Assembly (NCBI GenBank): GCA_016935155.1
Contig: JAFGRQ010000026.1
Location: forward strand, 1 to 33,325
From: Candidatus Woesearchaeota archaeon
Lineage (GTDB): Archaea; Nanobdellota; Nanobdellia; Woesearchaeales; UBA10107
Direction of reading: 5' to 3'
DNA: 33,325 bases
Positions 8,887 through 17,867 of this stretch are shown here, piece by piece. Every line of letters starts with the position of its first letter. Within the stretch, counting starts at the first letter, position 1. Below the pieces are notes generated by a model, which was given only the letters and a program-made list of their open reading frames with translations, ran no database searches and had not been told where the DNA came from. The position numbers were made by a program, and so were the translations under genes.

Positions 8887-10110
8887 TTATTCAGCTCCCT
8901 TTATGAATGTTCTTTCAAGCAATTTTCTTATAAAATCAGTATTTTTCAGCTTGCCGAGCATTTCTGTTTCATCCGTTTTCATCCTTAAACCTAAATCATC
9001 CATGATGATTCTCAGCCTTTCTTCGTCAACTTCAATTCCTGCCATTCTGTGTTCGTCTATTTTTTCTTTCAGCAGCAAATTCAAAGCAGCCAGATATAAT
9101 TTAATCTGCGCTTCTTTATATTCGGGAAGAGTTATGTGTTCTTTCAAATCCGCAAGCACTTTTTCTCTGTTTTCTGGGTTTTCTTTTAATTCCTTGAGAG
9201 AATGGATGATGAATTCAAGGCCAGGAAAGTCTGTGCCTCTTCCGAAATCCATCATCATTTTTTCCACTTCCTGCGAGGAATCCGCGACAACACTTTCTGC
9301 AACAGCATCAAGACGTTTTGTAACGTCTGCTTCTTTCTTGGTGAAAAATTTCTTGAAAATTGAAATTTTGTCTTGCTTTTCGTGCTCCTGCTTGAAAAGA
9401 AAATATGATAAAATAAAAGCAATTCCCAAAATTAATTTTATGTAAATCAACTCAAATCCAAAAATAGACCCTTTATCTGTTGCCCTTTCCAAGGCCGGCA
9501 TGGCAACTTTTCCAAGTAAAGGAATCTCTCCGATTTTCATGCTGTACTCGGCAACATACTGAGCTGCAACAATTAGAAGCAGACAGAAGCCAAAGATAAA
9601 ACCTCGGAATTCTCTGAATGAATTTAACATATAGTGGTATAATAAAACAATTCCTGTGGAAAGGATATATGTCATTATCTTTATGATGTAGTGGACAATT
9701 ACGCCGATTCCAAATATTGGAACGAGTATGGTTCCCAATAGCATCAATGGCCAGACAAGAACCCATCTCAATACTATGCCGAGAAAAGGAATGGCTGCCT
9801 CGATGGACTCTTCGGGGTGGTCGAACAATATTTTTCTAAGATTGTGTGTTGCTCCTTCTCCTTCATTTGTTTCTTCTGCTATGAGATTCCAGAGTATGTC
9901 TGCAAAAATCAAGATTGTCAAAAGTAAGTTTAGCCATCCCCAAAAAAAGTTGAAGTTGATTATGTATGTATTAAGGAGCCATTTCAAGGAAAACAGACCA
10001 ACAATAGTCGGGACCAGAACAGGACCCAATTTTTCGAGGAGTCCTTTTGCTTTTTCCGCTCCTCTTTTTTTCTCTGGAGGAATGTTTTGAGGAGATGGTT
10101 TATGACTCAT
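8887..10110 (-). CDS. Polytopic membrane protein with charged C-terminal helical domain
   Basis: 407-aa ORF with multiple TM segments; ATGA-type overlap with the upstream gene. Confidence 0.8.
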   Translation of the reverse strand: MSHKPSPQNIPPEKKRGAEKAKGLLEKLGPVLVPTIVGLFSLKWLLNTYIINFNFFWGWLNLLLTILIFADILWNLIAEETNEGEGATHNLRKILFDHPEESIEAAIPFLGIVLRWVLVWPLMLLGTILVPIFGIGVIVHYIIKIMTYILSTGIVLLYHYMLNSFREFRGFIFGFCLLLIVAAQYVAEYSMKIGEIPLLGKVAMPALERATDKGSIFGFELIYIKLILGIAFILSYFLFKQEHEKQDKISIFKKFFTKKEADVTKRLDAVAESVVADSSQEVEKMMMDFGRGTDFPGLEFIIHSLKELKENPENREKVLADLKEHITLPEYKEAQIKLYLAALNLLLKEKIDEHRMAGIEVDEERLRIIMDDLGLRMKTDETEMLGKLKNTDFIRKLLERTFIKGAE

Positions 10111-11828
10111 GCAGCAACCTCCTCTTCAGCCTGAGCGTATTTTGATTCAAACATAGTTTTTATTCCAAAGACCTTCTGCCATTTTTTGTCAATTTTTTCA
10201 ATATCTTCGAGCGTAATGATGTTTTTCTTCAAGAGCACTTCAAAATTATTCTCAGGATTTTTTATCTCTTCAATGTTTTTTTCAAGGTTTTTGAAAGCAT
10301 TTGGTATTGTGACCACCATCAGCGTTCTTCTTTGAGATTCTTCTCTCGTCGTATCTGCAGCAAGTTTCAATGAGCTTCTCAATATCCCGAGATTTTTGTT
10401 TATTTCATCTGCATATCTGTTGTAAATATTTATCGCTCTTTCAATCTCTCTTGTTTCGCTCTGGAGCTCGCTCAGTTTTCGAGTTCGCTCGGGGGCAAGC
10501 TCTCTTGTTTTTTCAAATTCTTCCGCTATTGTCTTGATTGTTCTCAGCCTAATTTTCTGAAGTTCACCAATTCTCTTTCTGATTAATTTTATTGCAAGTT
10601 CCCTTCCGCCTTCGCCTTTTGGGCCGGTTGTTCCTCTGAATTCATTCTGCCATTTTTGGTATTCTTCGTTCTTCCAATCATCTAGTTTGTCTGCAAAATC
10701 GCATCTGTCCCATTTTTCCCCGACGTATTCAATCCATTTGGCAGGGGTTTCTTTCAAATCTTTCAAAACACCAAGGAGATACAATGCTTCTTTTCCTTCA
10801 TTTGTTGATGCGAATTCATCTTTGAATTTTTTCAGGGCCTCGTTTCTTCTTGCAAACATAGCATTCATTTCGTTTATTTCTTTTTCAACATCCTCTGGTC
10901 TTTGACTAACTAGCCTTATTTTTTGTTCATCTTGAGGAGGCACAGCTTTGGCGAGTTCAATCAGAAACGGAACACTGCTTTTGTTCAATTCTTCTCCGCT
11001 TGTCCTCGCTGCAAATTGCTGAAGATTTGCAATAGGGCCTTCAATTTTTTTGAGTGCTATTTCCATTTTGAGTCTTTCCATGGCGTGTGTGTGCTGTATT
11101 TCCAGCTGCTCTTTGGTGTATTTTGCTGCAATTCTTCTTTCCGCGACTCTTTTTCCAGTTTCTTTCGCTTCTTCTTTGAGTCTCTTCAGTCTTTCCACTT
11201 TTTTTGCTCCGCGGGAACCAATTCCAAGAATTAGCGAGGCAATAAACATGTGTACAGGCAGGATAACAAATATGCTTGAACCGACTGAAAAACTGGCAAA
11301 CGGAGCAACTAAAATGCTGACTCCGAAATAAGTTAGAGCTAAAATTGTCCATTCTCTTTCCGTCATGAGCCCAAACGCTGCCTCTTGTTTGCTCTCTTTC
11401 GTCAGTTTGTTAACTATTATTTCAACAAAAGTATATGACAAGATTGTTGAAAGCCAGACCACTGCAGAAAACGTCGCTTTTGGAAGAGAAAGATTCAGCA
11501 ATGCAGTCCCGTGGAATGTCATCAGTGCAGATACTAAAATAAGCGCAATCGAAAACCAGTTGCCACCTTTTGCTCCGGTCTCTCTTAATTCGGCCCCTTC
11601 AAGCAATAATTTTCCAACACCTCGTAAAATACGCCACACAACAATTGTCGCAGCGAGCCATCCACCAATGAAAGCAATAATTTTGCCCTGTGAAAATATG
11701 TCTCTGATTAACTGGAACGGTTCAAGCATGTTTTGGAAATCGATTGCAAAAACAGAGAGTGTATTGAACAAGAAGATAGCAAGTGATGCTCCTGCAACGC
11801 ACTTTGATTTGCAATTCTTGGCTGTCAT
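10107..11828 (-). CDS. Polytopic membrane protein with long coiled-coil C-terminal half
   Basis: 573-aa ORF with about 5-6 TM segments followed by a charged helical region; ATGA overlaps at both ends. Confidence 0.8.
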   Translation of the reverse strand: MTAKNCKSKCVAGASLAIFLFNTLSVFAIDFQNMLEPFQLIRDIFSQGKIIAFIGGWLAATIVVWRILRGVGKLLLEGAELRETGAKGGNWFSIALILVSALMTFHGTALLNLSLPKATFSAVVWLSTILSYTFVEIIVNKLTKESKQEAAFGLMTEREWTILALTYFGVSILVAPFASFSVGSSIFVILPVHMFIASLILGIGSRGAKKVERLKRLKEEAKETGKRVAERRIAAKYTKEQLEIQHTHAMERLKMEIALKKIEGPIANLQQFAARTSGEELNKSSVPFLIELAKAVPPQDEQKIRLVSQRPEDVEKEINEMNAMFARRNEALKKFKDEFASTNEGKEALYLLGVLKDLKETPAKWIEYVGEKWDRCDFADKLDDWKNEEYQKWQNEFRGTTGPKGEGGRELAIKLIRKRIGELQKIRLRTIKTIAEEFEKTRELAPERTRKLSELQSETREIERAINIYNRYADEINKNLGILRSSLKLAADTTREESQRRTLMVVTIPNAFKNLEKNIEEIKNPENNFEVLLKKNIITLEDIEKIDKKWQKVFGIKTMFESKYAQAEEEVAA

Positions 11829-11968
11829 TCTTTCACCTTCTTTTTCAGTTCTTTTGTCAATAATTCTTCAATTAAAACAGAAAGATTAGTGTCTTTATCT
11901 ATTGCTAGTTTTTTAGCATCTTTCCAGGTATCCTCGCTTATTTTGATTGTCCTTGTTAGCTTGGGCAT
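11825..11968 (-). CDS. 47-aa ribbon-helix-helix (CopG/Arc-like) DNA-binding protein, MPKLTRTIKISEDTWKDAKKLAIDKDTNLSVLIEELLTKELKKKVKE
   Basis: Hand translation; 'RTIKISEDTWKDAKKLAIDKDTNLSVLIEELL' fits the beta-alpha-alpha RHH pattern; stop overlaps the next start (ATGA). Absent from the ORF track because of its size. Confidence 0.82.
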   Translation of the reverse strand: MPKLTRTIKISEDTWKDAKKLAIDKDTNLSVLIEELLTKELKKKVKE

Positions 11969-12103
11969 CAGGGATGTAAAAGGCGCTTTTCTTTATAAAT
12001 ATTTGTATATTTAAATAGATAGATGTATAATTATTTATTTATATAAATACAGAAGAGTGAAGAAAAATCAACAAAAATAGTGAAATCAAACAAACAAAAG
12101 AAC

Positions 12104-12949
12104 TCAGAAACTAGCGTATCTTATGTTGCTGTCAAAATAAGTTTTCCCTGCACTGAAAGTAGCATCTGCCAACCCGTACAATTTCTCTCCCGCAAGTTTT
12201 GTTCCTTCTGCTACAGAAGCAACTTTTGGAACTACTACATCAGAAATCTTTCCTGCTATGGAATCAAAGGTTCCCGGAGACAGATATTTCAAAGCGGCAC
12301 CGAATCCGATTGTGCTTCCAATTATTTTTCCCAATGCGTTTTCATTGTGAGGTTTGAATAAGAATCCTGTCAATCCTACTGGTTTGTTGCTTTTTTCTTT
12401 TTCTTCGCCGTCTCCGCTTATTTTTCCCTGTATGAAATTACCTACTTTCTTGAACCAGCCAGTTCCAGGAATGAAATTCTTTCCTACTTCCCAGACTTTT
12501 CCGATTGATTTAAGCGGATGAAACGCTATGTTATAAGCTGAAGTCAACAGAAATCTTGGCATTTTATAAGAAATATTTGCGAGCACGTATGATGTGCCTC
12601 CCATTATTGCTGCATACGGCAAACCAATAAGGGGATTCATTAAAATCAACGGTGCTGCCAAACCGATACTGTATGATGTTGCTGCACTTCTTACTGTGCT
12701 TCCTACCAATCCGTCCAAATAAGCTGCAGGTTTACGTATAATTTCCTCTTCAAAATTGATTGGCTTTTTTTGTTTCTTTTTTTTGGTGGGTTTTTCTGGC
12801 TCAGCTCTTTCGCCTGCTTCTGTTGGCGCAGCCCCTTCTCTTTGAGCTCCTTCCATTTGTTCATGACCTACTCTGGCCATGGCTACAAGTTGCTCTAGTT
12901 GAGACTTAGGTACGGGAATCATTTCCTCTGCTTGTGTGCCTTCTGCCAT
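12104..12949 (-). CDS. Uncharacterised protein with charged N terminus and hydrophobic central region
   Basis: 281-aa ORF; strong TATA (GCTTTATATATAA) on the reverse strand upstream. Confidence 0.75.
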   Translation of the reverse strand: MAEGTQAEEMIPVPKSQLEQLVAMARVGHEQMEGAQREGAAPTEAGERAEPEKPTKKKKQKKPINFEEEIIRKPAAYLDGLVGSTVRSAATSYSIGLAAPLILMNPLIGLPYAAIMGGTSYVLANISYKMPRFLLTSAYNIAFHPLKSIGKVWEVGKNFIPGTGWFKKVGNFIQGKISGDGEEKEKSNKPVGLTGFLFKPHNENALGKIIGSTIGFGAALKYLSPGTFDSIAGKISDVVVPKVASVAEGTKLAGEKLYGLADATFSAGKTYFDSNIRYASF

Positions 12950-13026
12950 AGTGTTACCACTATCAAGTAGTCTTACTTATATATAAAGCTTTGCTTTACG
13001 ATGTTTATCAAAAAAACACAAAGAAA

Positions 13027-13287
13027 TCACTCAATCTTAACTTCATGTCCAAGAGCTTGTCCTGGAATACCGACTTCAAAAAGCGCTCTGATTGCTCCTT
13101 TATTTCCATGAGCTGCAGAAACTTTTCCAGAAATTACTTTTCCTTTAGGAGAAGTCCAAGTTATTTTCTTGCCTACTAATTTTTCAGCAGCAGCTTTCGA
13201 AGTAAGTTCGTCTACGTGAACAATCACTTGATTGCTTGCTTTCTGATTCTTGTAAGAGCCTCTGAAATTAACGACTACTGCTTTCAT
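13027..13287 (-). CDS. rpl35ae: 50S ribosomal protein L35Ae
   Basis: 'NQVIVHVDELTSKAAAEKLVGKKITWTSPKGKVISGKVSAAHGNKGAIRALFEVGIPGQALGHEVKIE' is characteristic of L35Ae. Confidence 0.93.
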   Translation of the reverse strand: MKAVVVNFRGSYKNQKASNQVIVHVDELTSKAAAEKLVGKKITWTSPKGKVISGKVSAAHGNKGAIRALFEVGIPGQALGHEVKIE

Positions 13288-13339
13288 GTTGATTTGAACT
13301 TAAGGGTGGTTTATAAGGTTTTTGGAGGCTTTATTGTTG

Positions 13340-13387
13340 CTACTTACTAGTAGATAAAAAATAGAAAGATTTATATAGATGTGATAC
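13340..13387 (+). promoter_or_regulatory. Extended promoter of the shared class (TACTTACTAGTAGATAAAAAATAGAAAGATTTATATAGATGTGATAC)
   Basis: Aligns with the copies at 2590, 4970 (-) and 20366; TATA about 30 nt upstream of the ATG region. Confidence 0.6.
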
Positions 13388-13407
13388 AAACCAATTATTT
13401 CTCAAAC

Positions 13408-14148
13408 ATGAAAAACATACACTATACAATGGAGGAATTTGAATCTTTTGCTGGAGCACTTAGAGCTATGGCATCCTATGTTCGTTCCAAAGGCCCAGAT
13501 TTCGTTTTTGCACCTGTTATGGGGTCTGTCCCACTTGTGGACGCACTGCGTGCAGTTGATAGGAAATTTCCGACAGAAATTGTTGAATATCCTCCTAATT
13601 CGAGCAGGTTCGATAACAGAGAAGAACTAATGAATAAATGGTATGGGAATTTTTTAAGATTAAATTATCACGGAGAACCGCTGAATGTTGTGTGCATAGA
13701 TGAAGTAATTTCTGGTTCTTCTGCGATGAAAGGAAATACAGAATTCCAGAAAGCGTTGAATGATTTCGCTGATGAAAAGCAATCCCCAAAAATAAAGAGG
13801 AAAGTCGGCTACCTGATGGCTGCAGTCGGCGAACAGCCAGATTGCGGAAGGAGAAACGGCGGACTGATATCTTTAAAAAATAACGGACAGCTAAAAATAT
13901 TCGAAACTCAAAAAATTCTAACTTGCGATAATCTCGAGTTCAACCCGGTTCGTTTGAGAGTCAAGGAGACAACGAAATCCGGAAACAATCACATTTACGA
14001 ACCAGTCATTGAAAAGTTTGAAGTCACTCCAGAATACTTGACCTTGCTGAGAAATTTAGCAAAGCACGTGGGAGGAGATCCTTCTTTCACAACAATGCAA
14101 AATCTTTGCAAGATACAGACCAGCATAGATAAATATTTGAAAAATTAA
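13408..14148 (+). CDS. Phosphoribosyltransferase-like protein
   Basis: 'VVCIDEVISGSSAM' resembles a PRPP-binding loop; 'FAPVMGSVPLVDALR' resembles a PRTase N-terminal motif. Start MKNIHYT chosen from TATA position. Confidence 0.65.
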   Translation: MKNIHYTMEEFESFAGALRAMASYVRSKGPDFVFAPVMGSVPLVDALRAVDRKFPTEIVEYPPNSSRFDNREELMNKWYGNFLRLNYHGEPLNVVCIDEVISGSSAMKGNTEFQKALNDFADEKQSPKIKRKVGYLMAAVGEQPDCGRRNGGLISLKNNGQLKIFETQKILTCDNLEFNPVRLRVKETTKSGNNHIYEPVIEKFEVTPEYLTLLRNLAKHVGGDPSFTTMQNLCKIQTSIDKYLKN

Positions 14149-14151
14149 TTT

Positions 14152-15360
14152 CTAGAGAATAAAGTAAAATATCACCGGCAATAACAAACATCCCATTGCG
14201 TGATTCTTTCCGATATTAACAAAGCCGGGAATCAATCCTATTGCTGTTGAAACAAAAAGAACAAGAAGTCCTATAACTCCCGTAAAATAAAACACAAGAG
14301 CGGAAACAAATGCAATTATTGTTATGCAAAGCCCGGCATAATTTACTTTAACAATCAGCTTAGAGAAAATTCTTGCGAAAAACATTGTTAAAAAGACACC
14401 AACACATCCGGCAACAAAAGCAATAACTGCCAGAAGCAAGAACATGCTCCAGTCAACAGTTTTAAGGAGCTCTTGAACAACAACTATTGAGCCATTTCTT
14501 GCTTTATTTATTGTGTAAAGTGTTATTAAACTCAAAACCATTGAAACCGTTCCGATTGCTCCGACCAGAACAATATACATGTGGTCTTTTATTTTTCCAA
14601 CCAAACTCCCTCCCAGAATGGCTGCCTGCGCTGGACCCATTCCGGGAAAAATTGAAACTATGGTTCCTGAAATTGTTCCTGCAAAAACCGACTTAGAAAT
14701 CTCCTTTTTTGAAAAATGAAGTTCATTAGTTATGCGCTGTTCAGGAACCCTTACCTTTTCGGATATTGATGTCACTAAAATTGAAATTCCAAAAAGACCG
14801 GAAAGCATAGGAAACAACGGCTGTTCAAGATTGAGGCTGAAAACAATAATTCCCAGGATTCCAGAAATCATAAAAACAAAAAAACTCCAGAACTTTTTAT
14901 TCAGTCCATGTTCTTTTAGAATCATAAAAATCATTATTGCAACAAGAATAATCCCGATATAATCCTGTAATTTTTCGAAAATAAACGGAACTGCAAAAAT
15001 AAGAATTGGCAATAAAGCCAAAACGCAAATCAGCCCAAGAAAACTCCCCATTGTTGCTAGTTTGACTGCCTCAAAACCCATTCCCTGCAGCAGAAGTTTG
15101 TGTGCAGGCAATGCGCTCATTACGTTGCTCTCGTCGGGGGCTCCAAGATAGCAGCTTGGAATGAAATCAAGAAAAGTATGAACAACACTCATAGAAACTA
15201 TCGCGACAGCAATGATTAGGGGATTGACATAATTCCCGAGAAATGGGGCCAATCCAAGAAGCATAACAGCAACGAGGTTTATGTGTATTCCAGGAGTTAT
15301 GCCTGTGATTATTCCGAGCGTGGCGCCAATAAGAATAGCAATAACAAGTTCAACAATCAT
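14152..15360 (-). CDS. TctA/DUF112-like membrane permease
   Basis: 'GATLGIITGITPGIHINLVA' and 'GTIVSIFPGMGPAQAAILG' are the duplicated glycine-rich TctA-type motifs; about 10 TM segments. Confidence 0.82.
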   Translation of the reverse strand: MIVELVIAILIGATLGIITGITPGIHINLVAVMLLGLAPFLGNYVNPLIIAVAIVSMSVVHTFLDFIPSCYLGAPDESNVMSALPAHKLLLQGMGFEAVKLATMGSFLGLICVLALLPILIFAVPFIFEKLQDYIGIILVAIMIFMILKEHGLNKKFWSFFVFMISGILGIIVFSLNLEQPLFPMLSGLFGISILVTSISEKVRVPEQRITNELHFSKKEISKSVFAGTISGTIVSIFPGMGPAQAAILGGSLVGKIKDHMYIVLVGAIGTVSMVLSLITLYTINKARNGSIVVVQELLKTVDWSMFLLLAVIAFVAGCVGVFLTMFFARIFSKLIVKVNYAGLCITIIAFVSALVFYFTGVIGLLVLFVSTAIGLIPGFVNIGKNHAMGCLLLPVIFYFIL

Positions 15361-16055
15361 TTCTTACGGAAACAAAACATGCTTATTGAAATAATTATCG
15401 ATATTTCTCCCAGCCAGAAAAGAAGCCAGTTGTAGAAAGAGGGGACATATGACGAAATAATGCTGCTGAACTCGGCATTTGTTGCGAGTGTCAAAAAATC
15501 TTTCAGATAATTTCCGCCGACAATCAACGCTCCGTAATCTATCACGAATGTGTAAAGGATAACAAATCCGCCGGCGAAGAGCAAAATCCATTCCGTTGTT
15601 TTAATCTTTCTGTTTTTTTTCTCAATCAAACAAAAAGCAAACCAAGTCATTGTTAGCGAGCAAATGATTGGAGCTAGAACCGGACCTGCCCACGGCCAGG
15701 GAATAAGGAAAAGCAAATCCCATGTCATCAGAGAAGCCGGCCAATCAAGCATAACTTTTAACCAGACATAATAAAAAATATCCCATACTGCGAACGAATA
15801 AAGAAAATATGCAAATCTTTCATTGAATTTTTTGCCTGCAAGATAACCAACACAAAGAAGCATAACTATTGTGAAGAATTCTCTGACCCACTCTATGTTT
15901 AGAATTTGAGGCTCAATGAATCCTTTCAAAGGAAAATCAAATCCGTTTTCATAATATAATTTTCTCAGATAAACAACGACGGTTGATTCAAGAAAAGCCA
16001 TGGCAACTGCAAAAATTGTCACAACAGAAATTATCCCGAAGTCCCTTTTTTTCAT
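15357..16055 (-). CDS. Polytopic membrane protein, unknown function
   Basis: Multiple TM segments; ATGA overlap with the permease gene. Start may be MKKRDF (16055) or upstream at 16070. Confidence 0.75.
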   Translation of the reverse strand: MKKRDFGIISVVTIFAVAMAFLESTVVVYLRKLYYENGFDFPLKGFIEPQILNIEWVREFFTIVMLLCVGYLAGKKFNERFAYFLYSFAVWDIFYYVWLKVMLDWPASLMTWDLLFLIPWPWAGPVLAPIICSLTMTWFAFCLIEKKNRKIKTTEWILLFAGGFVILYTFVIDYGALIVGGNYLKDFLTLATNAEFSSIISSYVPSFYNWLLFWLGEISIIISISMFCFRKK

Positions 16056-16121
16056 TGCACACACTCTCATCTATCAAAAACACAAAAAATAAAAAAATAA
16101 AGTAAAGTTTTGTTCAAACGT

Positions 16122-16277
16122 TTACTTGTAGTTTCTCATTAGCTTGCCAATTCCAATCACAAGAACCGACAAAGGCAGTACCCAAGTGCTTAGTTCAGCT
16201 AATGCTGTTACCCCCAAAAGAGGCAGTGTCATCAAAACACCAATAAGCGTTACTAGCCAAGCTGTTAGTTTAGCCAT
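16122..16277 (-). CDS. 51-aa small membrane protein, MAKLTAWLVTLIGVLMTLPLLGVTALAELSTWVLPLSVLVIGIGKLMRNYK
   Basis: Hand translation of the reverse strand; two hydrophobic segments; below the ORF-track cutoff. Confidence 0.8.
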   Translation of the reverse strand: MAKLTAWLVTLIGVLMTLPLLGVTALAELSTWVLPLSVLVIGIGKLMRNYK

Positions 16278-16370
16278 TAAATCACCCCATAGCTATTTTG
16301 CAACTTGGCTTATTTAAAGATTGCGTATAATATGTACATATTTAAATAGGAATTTAAACCAAAATAAATC

Positions 16371-17369
16371 ATGGAAGAATTCCCTAAAATAGGAGATTTT
16401 CAGCCAAAAGGAAAGTTCTTTCTAGCTCCGATGGAGGCAGTAAATTGCGCATCTTTCAGGATTTTGTGCAAGAGAAGAGGCGCTGCATTAGTTTATACTG
16501 ACATGATTGATGCAGACGATTTCGCAGAAGAAGCAAAAAAAACATCTGTTGAAAAGGCAGTCAAGAAATTCGTAAATCCACAAAAAGAAGAGCAGCCCTT
16601 AGCAATTCAATTAATAGGAGCAAAGGCAGACAGTCTGCTTTTCACAGCAAATGCTTTGGAAAAAAATGCCGTTTTGGTTGATTTTAATATCGGATGTTCG
16701 ATTGGAACGGTTCTTGGAAAAAAATGCGGGTGTTACTTGATGAAACACCCAGATCAATTGTATAAATTACTAAAAGCGTTAAGAGAAAACATAAAAAAAC
16801 CATTAACGCTGAAAATGAGAAGCGGTTGGGATAAAGATTCAATAAATGCTGTTGAAATTTCTAAAGAAGCGGAAAAAATCGGAATAAATGCCGTTGCAAT
16901 TCATGCAAGAACAAAAGAACAAGGCTACAGAGACAAATCAGATTGGGAATTAGTAAAAGAAATTAAGAAAGCAGTTTCAATCCCTGTTATTTTGTCCGGA
17001 GATGTATTCAATGATTTCGGTGCAGACAAGGCATTTGCAGTAACAAAATGTGATTACATAATGATTGGAAGAGGTGCAAGGGCAAATCCTTCTATTTTTA
17101 CGCAGCTGAATAAGTGGTATGAAACAAAACAAGTAACGAGCACAAGGGACTTGATTTATAACAAATGGAATGTCAATCCTGCAAAAGATTTTATTGAATT
17201 CTTGGATTTATATCACAAAGTTGAAGACAGAAGAAGCTTTTCAGAAATAAAAGACCATGCTTTGTGGACGGCAATAGAATGCAAATACAACAGAGATGCA
17301 ACAGAAGCAATAATGAATGCAGAAGATGAGAAAGATTTGATTAGAATTGTTAATTTGCTGGAATTCTAG
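16371..17369 (+). CDS. tRNA-dihydrouridine synthase family protein
   Basis: 'FFLAPMEAVNCASFRILCKRRGAALVYTDMI', 'LTLKMRSGWD', 'VAIHARTKEQGYRDKSDWELV', 'IMIGRGARANPSIF' are Dus motifs. Confidence 0.92.
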   Translation: MEEFPKIGDFQPKGKFFLAPMEAVNCASFRILCKRRGAALVYTDMIDADDFAEEAKKTSVEKAVKKFVNPQKEEQPLAIQLIGAKADSLLFTANALEKNAVLVDFNIGCSIGTVLGKKCGCYLMKHPDQLYKLLKALRENIKKPLTLKMRSGWDKDSINAVEISKEAEKIGINAVAIHARTKEQGYRDKSDWELVKEIKKAVSIPVILSGDVFNDFGADKAFAVTKCDYIMIGRGARANPSIFTQLNKWYETKQVTSTRDLIYNKWNVNPAKDFIEFLDLYHKVEDRRSFSEIKDHALWTAIECKYNRDATEAIMNAEDEKDLIRIVNLLEF

Positions 17370-17701
17370 AAAGTAATGTGGCCAGAAAAATAATCAAAGA
17401 TGCACTTTGCAGTCTCCTGCGCAATTTGATTTGTGCCATGTACAACGAAACTTGCTTTTTCTCCTTTGATTAATGAAGGAAGGCGGCTGTCTTTGCCCCC
17501 AAACCGGTCTTCTTTGCAGTCATAAAATCTTCCAATATATTTTACAGCAATATCGATGTCTTTTACTCTTTCGTCTGTGCAGAATTCGTAGAATATTCTC
17601 GAATTCTCAAGTCCAGCCAAAGAAATTTTGAGTTCTTTTATAGTTATTTCAAGATTTCCGCTGTATTCAAGAATTGAAGGTTCGATTTTTGTTAATCCCA
17701 T
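17366..17701 (-). CDS. Hypothetical protein, 111 aa
   Basis: Intact ORF with TATA-like TTTAAATAA about 25 nt upstream on the reverse strand. Confidence 0.65.
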   Translation of the reverse strand: MGLTKIEPSILEYSGNLEITIKELKISLAGLENSRIFYEFCTDERVKDIDIAVKYIGRFYDCKEDRFGGKDSRLPSLIKGEKASFVVHGTNQIAQETAKCIFDYFSGHITF

Positions 17702-17750
17702 GCCCCCTCAACAATCAATTATTATTTAAAGTTAATTATTTGATAACGAA

Positions 17751-17867
17751 GTTAGCACCGCTCGCGATTAAATGTAATCTTATCAGAAATCGTTGCAGTC
17801 CCGTAGGGAGCTACCCCAGCAACTCTTTTTAAAAATCCAAAATAAATCGCTCGCCCCTGGTGCTAAC
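17751..17867 (+). ncRNA. Candidate structured RNA, copy 1: GTTAGCACC...GGTGCTAAC terminal stem, GCGATT/AATCGC inner stem, GTTGC/GCAAC apical stem
   Basis: Perfect 9-bp terminal inverted repeat 117 nt apart plus nested inverted repeats; TATA-like ATTATTTAAA about 25 nt upstream on +; matches the architecture of 22081-22199. Confidence 0.6.

Noticed and set aside
8744-9445. 233-aa + strand ORF
   Set aside because: Runs antisense across the junction of two tightly linked - strand genes; low-complexity Phe/Ser-rich sequence without motifs.
11365-11889. 174-aa + strand ORF
   Set aside because: Antisense to the 573-aa membrane protein and the RHH ORF; no recognisable motif.
17751-17867. MITE or small transposon explanation for the paired inverted-repeat elements
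   Set aside because: Internal sequences of the two copies are largely unalike and no clear target-site duplication flanks either copy; matched folding with a compensatory change fits an RNA better. Not fully excluded.
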